Shown here one piece after another: positions 22,982 through 30,738 of a DNA stretch of 33,202 nucleotides (positions within the stretch are counted from its first letter, which is position 1; the number at the start of each line of letters is the position of its first letter). The translations under genes were made by a program, and so were the position numbers. The stretch is from positions 1 to 33,202 of the forward strand of contig JANXAE010000022.1 in the NCBI GenBank assembly GCA_025062235.1, read 5' to 3'. The notes beneath the pieces were generated by a model that saw only the letters and a list, made by a program, of their open reading frames with translations, did no database searches and was not told the DNA's origin. The stretch is from Bryobacteraceae bacterium (GTDB taxonomy: Bacteria; Acidobacteriota; Terriglobia; Bryobacterales; Bryobacteraceae).

Positions 22982-24135
22982 GCGGGGATGCGGATGCGCA
23001 GGCCGGATCCCTGGCCTGGCCGTGACTCGAGCACCAGCTCTCCGCCCAGGCTGCGAACCCGCCGTTTGATGCTCTGCGGTCCCAGTTCGAGGAGCTCGAG
23101 CTCTTCCAGAGTGAAGGTGCCGCTGAAGCCGAAGCCCGCGCCGTTGTCGTCCACGGAAAGCTCGACATCCTTGCCCGCGCGGCGGATGCTGACCGAGACG
23201 CGTCCCGCGTGGGAATGCTTTTGGATGTTCTTGAGCGCCTCGCGCAGGATCAGCATGATTTCCTGGCAGAGCTCGGGACTGGTGTGCAGGGAGACCTCCG
23301 AGCTGCTGAACCGGACCGGGATGCCGGTGTCCTTCTGGAAGTCCTCGGCAAGGCGGCGGGCGAAGGCGACCACGTCCGTGCCTTCCACCGGCTGGGGACG
23401 CATGCCGCGCAGGAAGGAACGCAGCTCGGTCACCTGCCGGCGGGCCAGCTCCTGCAACCGGCGCAGTTCCTCGAGCGCTGCCTGACGGTCGCGCTCGAGC
23501 AGCCGGCGAAGGATATCGAGCTGGATCTGCATCCCGATGAACTCTTGAAGGGGTCCGTCATGGAAGTCGCCCGCGATGCGTTGCCGCTCCTCCAAGCGCG
23601 CTTTCTCGGCCTCCGCTCGCTGGCGCTCGGCCTCCTGGCGCAATTGCTCCAATCGCTGCTCGAGGCGCCCCTTCTCGTAAGCTACGGCCGTAGCCAGCGC
23701 CCCGCCGAACAGCACCAGCCGCCGCAGAGGCGCCGCCTCCGGCCAGGGCGCGATGGCGAGGAACAGCGTGGAGCCGCCCCAGACGATCAACAGATCGCTG
23801 GGGCCGTGTTCCAGGATGCCTTCCAGCATCAGGAACAGGAAGAACGCCGAGCTCAGCCAAAGGCCAGGGTCGTGCCCCCAGCGAGCGAAAACCAGGAAAA
23901 ACACGGCATCCAGAAACAGGCTCAGCAAAGCCAGGCCGGTGATGCGCTGGTAGCCGCCCATCAGCAACCCGAAGGCCGCGTGGATGGCGTAGACCAGTGC
24001 GAGCAGACTCACTGCCTTGACGACGGGCTGGGGGCTGCTGATCTGCGCTGCCAGGCACAGCAGTCCCAGCAGCAAGCGCGCGGCACTGAGGCCCACGCGC
24101 CAAAGCGGGACGCTGCCCGGGTCCTGTTCCTTCAT
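22978..24135 (-). CDS. Membrane sensor histidine kinase, NarL/DegS (HisKA_3) type
   Basis: A 385-residue kinase. Residues 14-150 contain about six hydrophobic segments with very short loops, so the sensor lies in or at the membrane. A coiled coil (154-185) leads to the HisKA_3 phosphoacceptor H192 in RIAGDFHDGPLQEFIGMQIQ. The ATP-binding domain shows the N-box (LREALKNIQKHS), G1 box (VDDNGAGF) and G2 region (GGELVLESRPGQGSGLRIRIP). Kinases of this class normally partner a LuxR-type response regulator, but none is in the window. It lies 35 bases after an exported methyltransferase gene and overlaps the propeller lipoprotein gene. Confidence 0.87.
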   Translation of the reverse strand: MKEQDPGSVPLWRVGLSAARLLLGLLCLAAQISSPQPVVKAVSLLALVYAIHAAFGLLMGGYQRITGLALLSLFLDAVFFLVFARWGHDPGLWLSSAFFLFLMLEGILEHGPSDLLIVWGGSTLFLAIAPWPEAAPLRRLVLFGGALATAVAYEKGRLEQRLEQLRQEAERQRAEAEKARLEERQRIAGDFHDGPLQEFIGMQIQLDILRRLLERDRQAALEELRRLQELARRQVTELRSFLRGMRPQPVEGTDVVAFARRLAEDFQKDTGIPVRFSSSEVSLHTSPELCQEIMLILREALKNIQKHSHAGRVSVSIRRAGKDVELSVDDNGAGFGFSGTFTLEELELLELGPQSIKRRVRSLGGELVLESRPGQGSGLRIRIPA

Positions 24136-24170
24136 CCCGCCTGCCTGGGTGCGCCGGCGCCGCAGCCGGG

Positions 24171-24710
24171 TCAGCGCCGGTAAAGATAGAGGGTATGGCT
24201 CCGGCCCTCGCCGTCGTCGTCAATGTGCTCGACTTTGACCGGCGTCCATCCGGAGAACTCGAAGTCGTGGGCCACGATGCGCGCACCTTTCTTGAGTTGT
24301 TTCTCCAGCAGCGGCCGAATCTTGTCGTTCGACGAAGGCAGCAGGTAGACCGTGATGACGTCGGCCGAGCTGTAATCCTGCTTCATGATGTCGCCTAGGA
24401 TGATGCGGGCGCGCTTTTCCAAGCCCAGAGCCTTGATCCGGTCCATGCTCTGTTTCCACAGATCCTTGTCAATCTCGACCCCGGTGGCGTCGGCTCCGAA
24501 TTTCTGGGCTGCCATGATCACGATGCGGCCGTCGCCGCTGCCGAGATCGAACATTTTCTCGCCCGGCTTCAGCTCGGCCAGTTGGAGCATTTTCTCGACG
24601 ATCGTCTCCGGGGTCGGGTAATACGGGGCCAGCTTTTCACCTTCCTGCTGGGCGGGTAAGAGCGTAGCGACGAGACCGAGAAGGAGAAGGACAAAGCGGC
24701 ATCTGCTCAT
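24171..24710 (-). CDS. Exported SAM-dependent methyltransferase, FAM173/ATPSC-KMT-like
   Basis: A 179-residue protein with a signal peptide (residues 1-20, FVLLLLGLVATLLPAQ) and then a class I methyltransferase. YYPTPETIVEKMLQLAELKPGEKMFDLGSGDGRIVI contains motif I (DLGSGDGR), with GVEID as motif II. The string VITVYLLPSSNDKIRPLLEKQL and the end RIVAHDFEFSGWTP are characteristic of the FAM173 lysine methyltransferase family (mitochondrial ATP synthase c-subunit methyltransferase in animals). Bacterial relatives are common and uncharacterised. SAM is not normally found outside the cytoplasm, so export is puzzling; the N-terminal helix may instead anchor the enzyme in the membrane. GAGGTAA lies ten bases before the ATG. 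Confidence 0.8.
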   Translation of the reverse strand: MSRCRFVLLLLGLVATLLPAQQEGEKLAPYYPTPETIVEKMLQLAELKPGEKMFDLGSGDGRIVIMAAQKFGADATGVEIDKDLWKQSMDRIKALGLEKRARIILGDIMKQDYSSADVITVYLLPSSNDKIRPLLEKQLKKGARIVAHDFEFSGWTPVKVEHIDDDGEGRSHTLYLYRR

Positions 24711-24783
24711 CAGGAACTTACCTCGTGCGCTTGTCTCAAGTTTACCTCAACCCTCTTCATGAAGGAACGACGTTCGAGAGCAG

Positions 24784-26673
24784 TTACGGCTCCAGATGCA
24801 CCAGTACGCGGTTGCTGGCCTTGCCGTCCACTTCCAGATGCAGCGCGGCAGGTCCGCGGTCGAGCACCTCGGGCAATCGGATCTCCACTACGTACAGCCC
24901 TGCATAGCCGGGCGCGAGCTCGGCGCGGAGGACCTGCGTTTCGACATCGTCCAGGAAGGCCCGCACGGTGGCGACCACCGAGGGGGATCCTTCGAGCGGA
25001 GCTGGCAAACCGGCGGGCCATGGCGGTCGCACCTGGCCCAATCCCGTAGCCAGGACCTGGATCCGTCCGCCGGAACGAGCTGGATTCATGGCATCGAGCA
25101 GCAGTCCGGTCTCCGCATCCACCAGCAAAGGAGAGCCGTCAGGCTCGAGCACGATGGCGGGGGCGACCCTTTCGAGCGGCCAACTGAAGCGCAGCCTGCG
25201 GGTCTGGGTCTCCAGCGCCAACTCGATGCGGTCTCCGGCCGCCTCGAAGGGAAGCTGGATTTGCGACTCCGACTCGGAAGCCGAAAGCACAGGAGCGGGT
25301 AGGGCGCCGGCCTGTGCCCGCTCGACGCGCGCACCCAAGACGCTCAACAGGGCGCCCGGAGCAGCTTCCCGCGGGCTCACATCGGCGGCGTGGACCACCC
25401 GGGGCGACCAGGCGCAATGGGGCGCCGTGGCGGCATAGACTCCGTATCCGTCCACGGCCACGAAGATGCGGTTGCCACCCCCGTCGAGCCGTACGTCGAA
25501 GACCGGCGCGTCGGGCAGACCCGCCGGCGCCGGCGCCCATGGCGTTGCCGGACCTGGGACGTCCACTTGAGCGCGCGTGTAGAACAGGCCCCGTTCGGTG
25601 GCCGCGTAGATGGCGCCACTGGCGCGGTCGGCCACTGCGCTGAAAACGCGCGCGCCACGGGGGAGGTTCGCAGTGAGATCGTCCCAGAACAAGCCGCCGT
25701 TGGTGGTCCGTAGGAGCCGAGCCTGCTCGGGATTGGCCACAGCGGCCAGGGCCAGCTCCGGCTGCGAGGCATCCAGCCAAATCCGTACCACGGCGCCGCC
25801 GGGTTCGATGCCCTCGGGCAGCCGCCACGTGTTGCCGCGGTCGCGCGACACCCACAGCCGGCCATCCGCGGAGCCTGCATAGATGAAATCGCCCCCGACA
25901 GCGACGGCGGTGATTTCGGCCTCCAACACTCCCGAAAGCAAGGTCCGCAGCCGATTTTCACTCTCGAAGACGGGGTCGCGGCCCGGCCGCCAAGCCCTTC
26001 GCTCTCCCGGCGACCACTCGAAAACACCCACACCCTCGACCTCGATGCGCAGCCCCGCGACGCCCTCCGGCACCGCGAGGATCCTTCGGACCCTCAGAGA
26101 GGGCAAACTCTCGTTCATGCCCGTCCAGGAAAGCCCACCATCGGCAGAGCGCCATACGCCAAAGTCGTTGGCCAGCACGATCAGGTCAGGATTGGCCGGC
26201 GAGACAGCGAGGTCCCGCGGCGGGGCTCCGAGGATGGAGGTTCCGCCGTACTCGGTGAGGTTCAGCCATGACCGACCGTCGTCGTCGGAACGCAGAAGGT
26301 GACGGCCAAGGGCGTAAAGTCTGGGCGATCCCGCTGGGTCTCTCCACACCCTGACGACCCCGGCAGCAGGACCGAGCAGACGGAGCTCGGCCCGCTGAGA
26401 GGGCGGGCGCGCGTTTCCGGCGTTCCGCCAGCGCTCGCCTTCGGTCGCGTACACCTTGCCCGAGCGGGTTCGTGCGTAGAGGCGGTCGCCAGCCTCGGAA
26501 TACCACACCCTTTCGACAGGCCCGGCGGCCGGAGACGGGAGGTCGAGCTCCAGCAGCGGAACGCCAAGCGGCCGCCAGTCCCAACGCTGTTCGTGGGCCG
26601 TTTGTGCGGGTGCGGCGACGGCCAGCCCCAGCCAACAGGCCAGCCCGAGAACTCTTGTGTCAAAACGACACAT
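24784..26673 (-). CDS. Secreted sialidase-like beta-propeller protein with Solibacter-type C-terminal domain
   Basis: A 629-residue secreted protein. The signal peptide is residues 1-23 (LGLACWLGLAVAAPAQ). The middle contains BNR/sortilin-like propeller units with S-x-D-x-G-x-(S/T)-W Asp-boxes: SDDDGRSWLNL, SADGGLSWTG, SRDRGNTWRLP and TTNGGLFWDDL. The C-terminal 220 residues start with AAPGALLSVLGARV and include GRIQVLATGLGQVRPPWPAGL and YAGLYVVEIRLP. This fits the family described from Solibacter usitatus (about 215 residues, C-terminal, unknown function). Neither sialidase catalytic residues nor a substrate can be assigned. The ATG at 26673 was chosen to give a proper signal peptide; TAGAAT lies 11 bases before it and there is no Shine-Dalgarno sequence. 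Confidence 0.83.
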   Translation of the reverse strand: MCRFDTRVLGLACWLGLAVAAPAQTAHEQRWDWRPLGVPLLELDLPSPAAGPVERVWYSEAGDRLYARTRSGKVYATEGERWRNAGNARPPSQRAELRLLGPAAGVVRVWRDPAGSPRLYALGRHLLRSDDDGRSWLNLTEYGGTSILGAPPRDLAVSPANPDLIVLANDFGVWRSADGGLSWTGMNESLPSLRVRRILAVPEGVAGLRIEVEGVGVFEWSPGERRAWRPGRDPVFESENRLRTLLSGVLEAEITAVAVGGDFIYAGSADGRLWVSRDRGNTWRLPEGIEPGGAVVRIWLDASQPELALAAVANPEQARLLRTTNGGLFWDDLTANLPRGARVFSAVADRASGAIYAATERGLFYTRAQVDVPGPATPWAPAPAGLPDAPVFDVRLDGGGNRIFVAVDGYGVYAATAPHCAWSPRVVHAADVSPREAAPGALLSVLGARVERAQAGALPAPVLSASESESQIQLPFEAAGDRIELALETQTRRLRFSWPLERVAPAIVLEPDGSPLLVDAETGLLLDAMNPARSGGRIQVLATGLGQVRPPWPAGLPAPLEGSPSVVATVRAFLDDVETQVLRAELAPGYAGLYVVEIRLPEVLDRGPAALHLEVDGKASNRVLVHLEP

Positions 26674-26684
26674 TGACTGGTTCC

Positions 26685-26690
26685 ATTCTA
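26685..26690 (-). promoter_or_regulatory. -10-like hexamer before the propeller protein gene
   Basis: TAGAAT on the minus strand at 26690-26685 ends 11 bases before the start codon. Transcription would begin about 4 bases before ATG. The remaining sequence to the fecR start (26691-26843) serves the divergent gene; no strong -35/-10 pair was found for it. Confidence 0.38.
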
Positions 26691-26843
26691 ACCCGCCCGT
26701 CCGCATCGGCGTTCCGCCAACGGCTTGCTCAATCGAAAAAATCCGATTGGCGTTGGGATTGCCAAGCAAATTTGGTGTAAACTTGGGTGTTGACGCCGGA
26801 GGCGCCTTTCGATCACCGAAGCAGGGAAGGCGGGCGGCAAGCG

Positions 26844-27710
26844 ATGACGTGGGGCCGAAAGCACGGCTGGCCTATTGTGGGATCGCTGCTTGCGGTCACC
26901 GTCGGGGTGTCGCTGGCGCAAGTCCCGCCCTTGCGGCCTCAGCAACCGTCGGTCCCCGCCACGGGGCAGGCCCAAGGGGCGAACCACGCTGGTGCGGCGG
27001 CTGCCCGTGTGGTGGCGCTGGTAGGCCAGGTCTCGATCTTGCGGGATTCGGTGCCGTGGGCGCTCGAAGTGGGCGATTCCGTATTCCCACGCCAGGTGAT
27101 CGTCACGGGGCCTGACGGTTTCGCGCGGTTCCAACTCGCCGACGGGAGCACCTTCGAAATCTATCCCAACTCGCGCGCTACCTTCCGCAGCAATCCTGGG
27201 AACTGGCGGCACTTGGTGGAAGTGTGGCTCGGGCGGATGAAGTTCCGCATCCAGCGGTGGAACGGGCAGCCCAATCCGAACCGGGTAGACACGCCAACCG
27301 CGGTGATTTCCGTGCGCGGAACGGCTTTCGACGTCGAGGTGAGCGACGACGAAGGCACGACGCTGGTGGTCGTGGACGAAGGTCAAGTTGCCGTTCAGCA
27401 CAAGCTGCTGCCACGAGGCGAGCCGCGGGTGCTGAATGCGGGCGAGTGGATTCGCGTCTACCGCGGCCAGCCGCTTGCGCAGAAGTCCCTCGACAAGGGG
27501 TCGGTCTTGCGGCGCGCCCTGCAAGCGATCGCGGAAGCCGTCTACACTGGGATCTACGATAGCCCGGGCGGCTCCCAGCGACCGGGTGGGACCACGCCAC
27601 CAAGTGGTGGAGGGGTTCCGGGCGGGGGCTTGCCCGGCGATACCGGCCCACAAACTCCTCCTCCGCCACCGCCGCCGGATGCAGGCGGAGGACCACCACC
27701 GCCGCCGTAG
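26844..27710 (+). CDS. FecR domain-containing secreted protein with Pro/Gly-rich tail
   Basis: A 288-residue protein. A signal peptide (VGSLLAVTVGVSLAQ) is followed by a low-complexity Pro/Gln/Ala segment and then a FecR domain at about residues 55-155: VVALVGQVSILRDS, GDSVFPRQVIVTGPDGFARFQLADGSTFEIYPNS, and TPTAVISVRGTAFDVEVSDDEGTTLVVVDEGQVAV. FecR proteins were first known as anti-sigma regulators of iron transport, but exported stand-alone FecR proteins of unknown function are common in acidobacteria. The tail is Gly/Pro-rich and ends in runs of seven and five prolines. No ECF sigma factor is adjacent. ATG 26844 was preferred over a TTG at 26787 because it gives a clean signal peptide; the spacer has GGGCGG. 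Confidence 0.78.
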   Translation: MTWGRKHGWPIVGSLLAVTVGVSLAQVPPLRPQQPSVPATGQAQGANHAGAAAARVVALVGQVSILRDSVPWALEVGDSVFPRQVIVTGPDGFARFQLADGSTFEIYPNSRATFRSNPGNWRHLVEVWLGRMKFRIQRWNGQPNPNRVDTPTAVISVRGTAFDVEVSDDEGTTLVVVDEGQVAVQHKLLPRGEPRVLNAGEWIRVYRGQPLAQKSLDKGSVLRRALQAIAEAVYTGIYDSPGGSQRPGGTTPPSGGGVPGGGLPGDTGPQTPPPPPPPDAGGGPPPPP

Positions 27711-27765
27711 GCCATCGCCAGTTCTGCGAATCCGGCTGGCTTTCCATGCGACACTAGTGGGTGAG

Positions 27766-28353
27766 ATGTCCCGAGCAACGCAGAGTGTGCTCTGCGCGTG
27801 TGCTGCTGTCGCGACCTTGGCGGCCTGCCGCGCTCAGACAGGTCTGCCCCCGGAGTGGGAAGTGCGCAAACAGATTGATGCGCTGACCGGGAGCCTGGCG
27901 CGGCTCAAGCCGGCGCTCGACCAGGTTCGCGCCGAGGAGTGGATCGCCCGCGGGGCACCTGAAGCTTACGTCTCGCAGGCAAGAACGTTGCGGACCGAGC
28001 TCGGTTACCTGGAGCGCTCCGCCGAGATCCTGCGCCAGCGGCCCGATCGCCTGACGGCCGTGCTCGACACTTTCTTCCGGCTGGACCGGTTCCAAGCGCT
28101 GCTCGTCTCGCTGGAGGAGGGGGTCCGTCGCTACCAGAATCCCGCACTGGCCGACTTGCTGCGCTCGGTTTTCGCCGAGGGCGCGCCGAGCCGGGAGGAC
28201 TTGCGCCAATACCTGCTGGATCTGGCGGCCGCCAAGGAGCAGGAGCTCGAAGTGGCCGATCGCGAGGCCCAGCGGTGCCGCGATCTTCTCATCCGTCAGG
28301 GCCCGGCCAGGCCGTCCCGCAACGCCGGACCCGGCACGCAGGAGCGCCCATGA
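27766..28353 (+). CDS. Lipoprotein with helical body, unknown function
   Basis: A 195-residue protein with a lipoprotein signal peptide: hydrophobic core followed by the lipobox LAAC (Cys21). The mature part is predicted almost entirely alpha-helical and charged (RKQIDALTGSLARLKPAL, VSQARTLRTELGYLERSAEIL, LLDLAAAKEQELEVADREAQ), ending in a Pro/Gly-rich tail. It resembles no family I can name. It follows the fecR gene by 55 bases with a GTGGGTGAG before ATG, and overlaps the next gene by four bases (ATGA), so it forms a unit with the cysteine-rich miniprotein. Confidence 0.65.
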   Translation: MSRATQSVLCACAAVATLAACRAQTGLPPEWEVRKQIDALTGSLARLKPALDQVRAEEWIARGAPEAYVSQARTLRTELGYLERSAEILRQRPDRLTAVLDTFFRLDRFQALLVSLEEGVRRYQNPALADLLRSVFAEGAPSREDLRQYLLDLAAAKEQELEVADREAQRCRDLLIRQGPARPSRNAGPGTQERP

Positions 28354-28529
28354 GCGAGAGCCACCAGTTCACGTGCAGCATCTGTGGAGAGCCTTCGGGC
28401 ACGATCTGCGTCTATTGCACCAAGGACGCCTGCTCCAATCACCTGTGCGAGCATTGCGGGCGCTGCAGCGACTGCTGCGAATGCCATCTGTTGCACGAGG
28501 CAGCAGGTTTTGGCGAGACGGCTCAGTAA
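28350..28529 (+). CDS. Cysteine-rich putative zinc-binding miniprotein
   Basis: A 59-residue protein with eleven cysteines, in repeated CxxC-like pairs: C9/C12, C20/C23, C28, C33/C36, C39, C42, C43 and C45, plus several histidines (HLCEHC). The pairs are typical of zinc ribbons or B-box-like double-metal folds. It has no signal peptide, so it is probably cytosolic even though the gene before it encodes a lipoprotein. The ATG overlaps that gene's stop (ATGA), which supports it as a real gene. Its stop overlaps the convergent acyltransferase gene by seven bases. Function is unknown. Confidence 0.7.
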   Translation: MSESHQFTCSICGEPSGTICVYCTKDACSNHLCEHCGRCSDCCECHLLHEAAGFGETAQ

Positions 28530-29422
28530 AGCGGAGGTTCACCGGGCGGGCGCGTCTTCCATCGCCGGTGGATCCATAGCCACTGTTCGGGATGCTGCCG
28601 GATGACCGACTCCAGAAGGCTGTGCAGGCGTTGGGTATCTTCCCGCACGTCGCCCGAGAGCTCTACCGGCGGGTAAAAGCGCAGGATGTAGCGGCCTTCG
28701 GTTTCCGACCAGAGGGCGAAACCCGGGATGACCGTGGCCCCGCTGCGCGCCGCCAGGCGCGCGAAGGCCGCTCCCGCGCAGGCCTTCAAGCCGAAGAAGT
28801 CCACGAATACCCCCTCGCTGGGGGCGGCGTTCTGGTCAATCAAGATCCCCACCGCCCGATTCGCGCGCAGCGCTTTCAACACGGCGCGCGCGGCCTCCCT
28901 TTTGGGGATGAGGCGGTTGCCACACAGCGTGCGGCGCCGCGCGACGAGGCGGTCGAGCAGGGGATTGTCGAGCGGCCGCACGACGATATCCATGGGGCCG
29001 GCCAGCAAGCCGTGGGCGTAAGCGCTCAATTCCCAGTTGCCCAGGTGCGCGGCGGCGAACAGCACGCCCCGCCCGCGCGCCAACGCGCGCTGGAAATGCT
29101 CGAAACCCTCGTAACGGATCCACCGGGAAATGTTTGTTCGGTCCAGCCGCGGCAATCGCGCGAAGACTACCGCCATGCGGGCCAACGAGCGGAACATTCC
29201 CCTGACGATCCGCCGGCGTGCCGCCGGCTCGAGCTCCGGCATGGCCAGCTCCAGATTGCGCAGTGCCCTGCGGCGCAGCCCCGGAACCGCGATCACCAGC
29301 GCGCACATCACGGCGCGCGCGGCCGCTTCCGCGAGCCGGTAGGGCAGCCTCGCCAGCAGGCCCAACAGCAGGTGCGCGACGAGGTATTCGATCCCATCGC
29401 GCAGCCGCGAACGCTTTTTCAC
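28523..29422 (-). CDS. Lysophospholipid/lipid A acyltransferase (LpxL/HtrB family)
   Basis: A 299-residue membrane-associated acyltransferase that adds a secondary acyl chain to lipid A or a related lipid. After an N-terminal hydrophobic segment (YLVAHLLLGLLARLPY) come RRRALRNLELAMPEL and the catalytic H-x4-E motif in AAHLGNWELSA. VRPLDNPLLDRLVARRR, ILIDQNA and VDFFGLKACAGAAFARLAARSGA are also typical, and HPEQWLWIHRRWKTRP at the end is a strong family signature. The start is uncertain: GTG 29422 begins 22 bases after rhaI and gives the usual KKRSRLRD opening, whereas a longer frame to 29500 would overlap rhaI. It indicates a Gram-negative envelope. Confidence 0.87.
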   Translation of the reverse strand: MKKRSRLRDGIEYLVAHLLLGLLARLPYRLAEAAARAVMCALVIAVPGLRRRALRNLELAMPELEPAARRRIVRGMFRSLARMAVVFARLPRLDRTNISRWIRYEGFEHFQRALARGRGVLFAAAHLGNWELSAYAHGLLAGPMDIVVRPLDNPLLDRLVARRRTLCGNRLIPKREAARAVLKALRANRAVGILIDQNAAPSEGVFVDFFGLKACAGAAFARLAARSGATVIPGFALWSETEGRYILRFYPPVELSGDVREDTQRLHSLLESVIRQHPEQWLWIHRRWKTRPPGEPPLY

Positions 29423-29444
29423 TGCGTGCGGGCGGGAAACGTAG

Positions 29445-30638
29445 TCAGGCGTAAGCCCCCGAGCCGGCGGCCAGGTTCTTCTCGGCCCGCTCGCGGTCAA
29501 TGCGCTGCTGATAACCGGAAGCGCGGAACGCCGCCAGGGGATCCTCGGGCAAGCCTTGGGCGCGGCGCCATTCGCGCAAGTAGGGCCTCACGTCCGTGGC
29601 GAAGGCCTGCTTGAGGCATTCTTCGGCGTCAACGAGTTCGCACCGCTGCTGGAGTTCGAGCAGCCGCCCGTGATCCACCAGCGCGGCCTTGGCGTAAAGC
29701 TCCTGCGCGGTAACCGCCGTCTGGATCATCTCCTCGATCTTGCCCTTGAGGTTGTGGCTCTGATCCACCATGTAGGCGATGTCGGCGCGCCGTCCGGTTT
29801 CGAACTCATAGAGGAGGATTTCGTGGAAGATGCGGAAGACCTGGTAGGGGTCCATGGACCCCAGCGTGAGGTCATCGTCGGCGTAGCGGCGATCGTTGAA
29901 GTGGAAGCCGCCGAGCATGTCTTCATCGAGCAGCCAGGCCACGATCTGCTCGATGTTCTGGGCTTGGTAATGATGCCCGGTGTCCACGAGAACCTTGGCC
30001 TTGGGGCCGGCGGCGCGCGCCATCAGCAGCGCCATGCCCCAGTCCGCGATGTCCGTGTGGTAGAAGGCGGGCTCGAAGGGCTTGTACTCGACGAGCAGGC
30101 GCTGGCCTTCGGCGAGACGCTCGTGCGCGGCGCGCAGGCCCTCGATGAACCAGTGCTTGCGCCGGCGGATGTTCGCGGTACCCGGGAAATTCGAGCCGTC
30201 GGCGAACCATAGCGAGATGTCGCGGCTGCCGGTGAGCGAAGCGATCTGGATCGAATCCAGGATGTGGCGCAGGGCCGCCTCGCGCACGGCCGGATCGGGG
30301 TTGCCCAGCGATCCGTGCTTGTAGATCTGATCCTGGAACACGTTGGGGTTGATGGCTCCGATACGGACGCCGTACTTCTCGGCAAGCCGCACAGTCTCGG
30401 GCACGCTGGGCAGGCCTTCGGGGAAATCCCAGAGCACGTGCACGGCGACCGTCGGACAGCAACCGGTGAACTTGTGGACTTGGCCGGCGTCGGCCAGCTT
30501 CTCTTCGATGGTCGTGGCGGCGCCGGGCTGGATGAACTTGCCGAACCGGGTTCCCGTGTTGGCGAAGCCCCACGAGGGAAGTTCGATGCGGAACGAATCC
30601 AGTGCTCGGAAGACGGTCTCGTCCTGCTTAGCGGGCAT
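29445..30638 (-). CDS. rhaI: L-rhamnose isomerase, Pseudomonas stutzeri (RhaI) type
   Basis: A 397-residue TIM-barrel aldose-ketose isomerase of the xylose-isomerase superfamily. Matches to the RhaI type include FRIELPSWGFANTGTRFGKF, INPNVFQDQIYKHGSLGNPD, SLWFADGSNFPG, LLVEYKPFEPAFYHTD with the metal glutamate, VLVDTGHH with the metal aspartate, and GGFHFNDRRYADDDLTLGS with metal His and Asp residues. This non-E. coli type interconverts L-rhamnose and L-rhamnulose and also acts on other sugars such as allose/psicose. ATG 30638 sits behind GAGGAAG; a TTG at 30662 would add eight residues. No rhamnulose kinase, aldolase or dehydrogenase is next to it. Confidence 0.92.
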   Translation of the reverse strand: MPAKQDETVFRALDSFRIELPSWGFANTGTRFGKFIQPGAATTIEEKLADAGQVHKFTGCCPTVAVHVLWDFPEGLPSVPETVRLAEKYGVRIGAINPNVFQDQIYKHGSLGNPDPAVREAALRHILDSIQIASLTGSRDISLWFADGSNFPGTANIRRRKHWFIEGLRAAHERLAEGQRLLVEYKPFEPAFYHTDIADWGMALLMARAAGPKAKVLVDTGHHYQAQNIEQIVAWLLDEDMLGGFHFNDRRYADDDLTLGSMDPYQVFRIFHEILLYEFETGRRADIAYMVDQSHNLKGKIEEMIQTAVTAQELYAKAALVDHGRLLELQQRCELVDAEECLKQAFATDVRPYLREWRRAQGLPEDPLAAFRASGYQQRIDRERAEKNLAAGSGAYA

Positions 30639-30738
30639 CTTCCTCAGACTATCACGCGACAACTATCGTGTGGCAGCGCCGTTTGCAAGCGCCAGGCTCG
30701 CGCGGGGCGCTGCTTGGCGCTGCGCCAAACGGCTCGAC

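Noticed and set aside
27600-27710. Possible frameshift at the Gly/Pro-rich end of the FecR protein
   Set aside because: The frame stays open to a normal stop, and such tails are common in exported FecR proteins.
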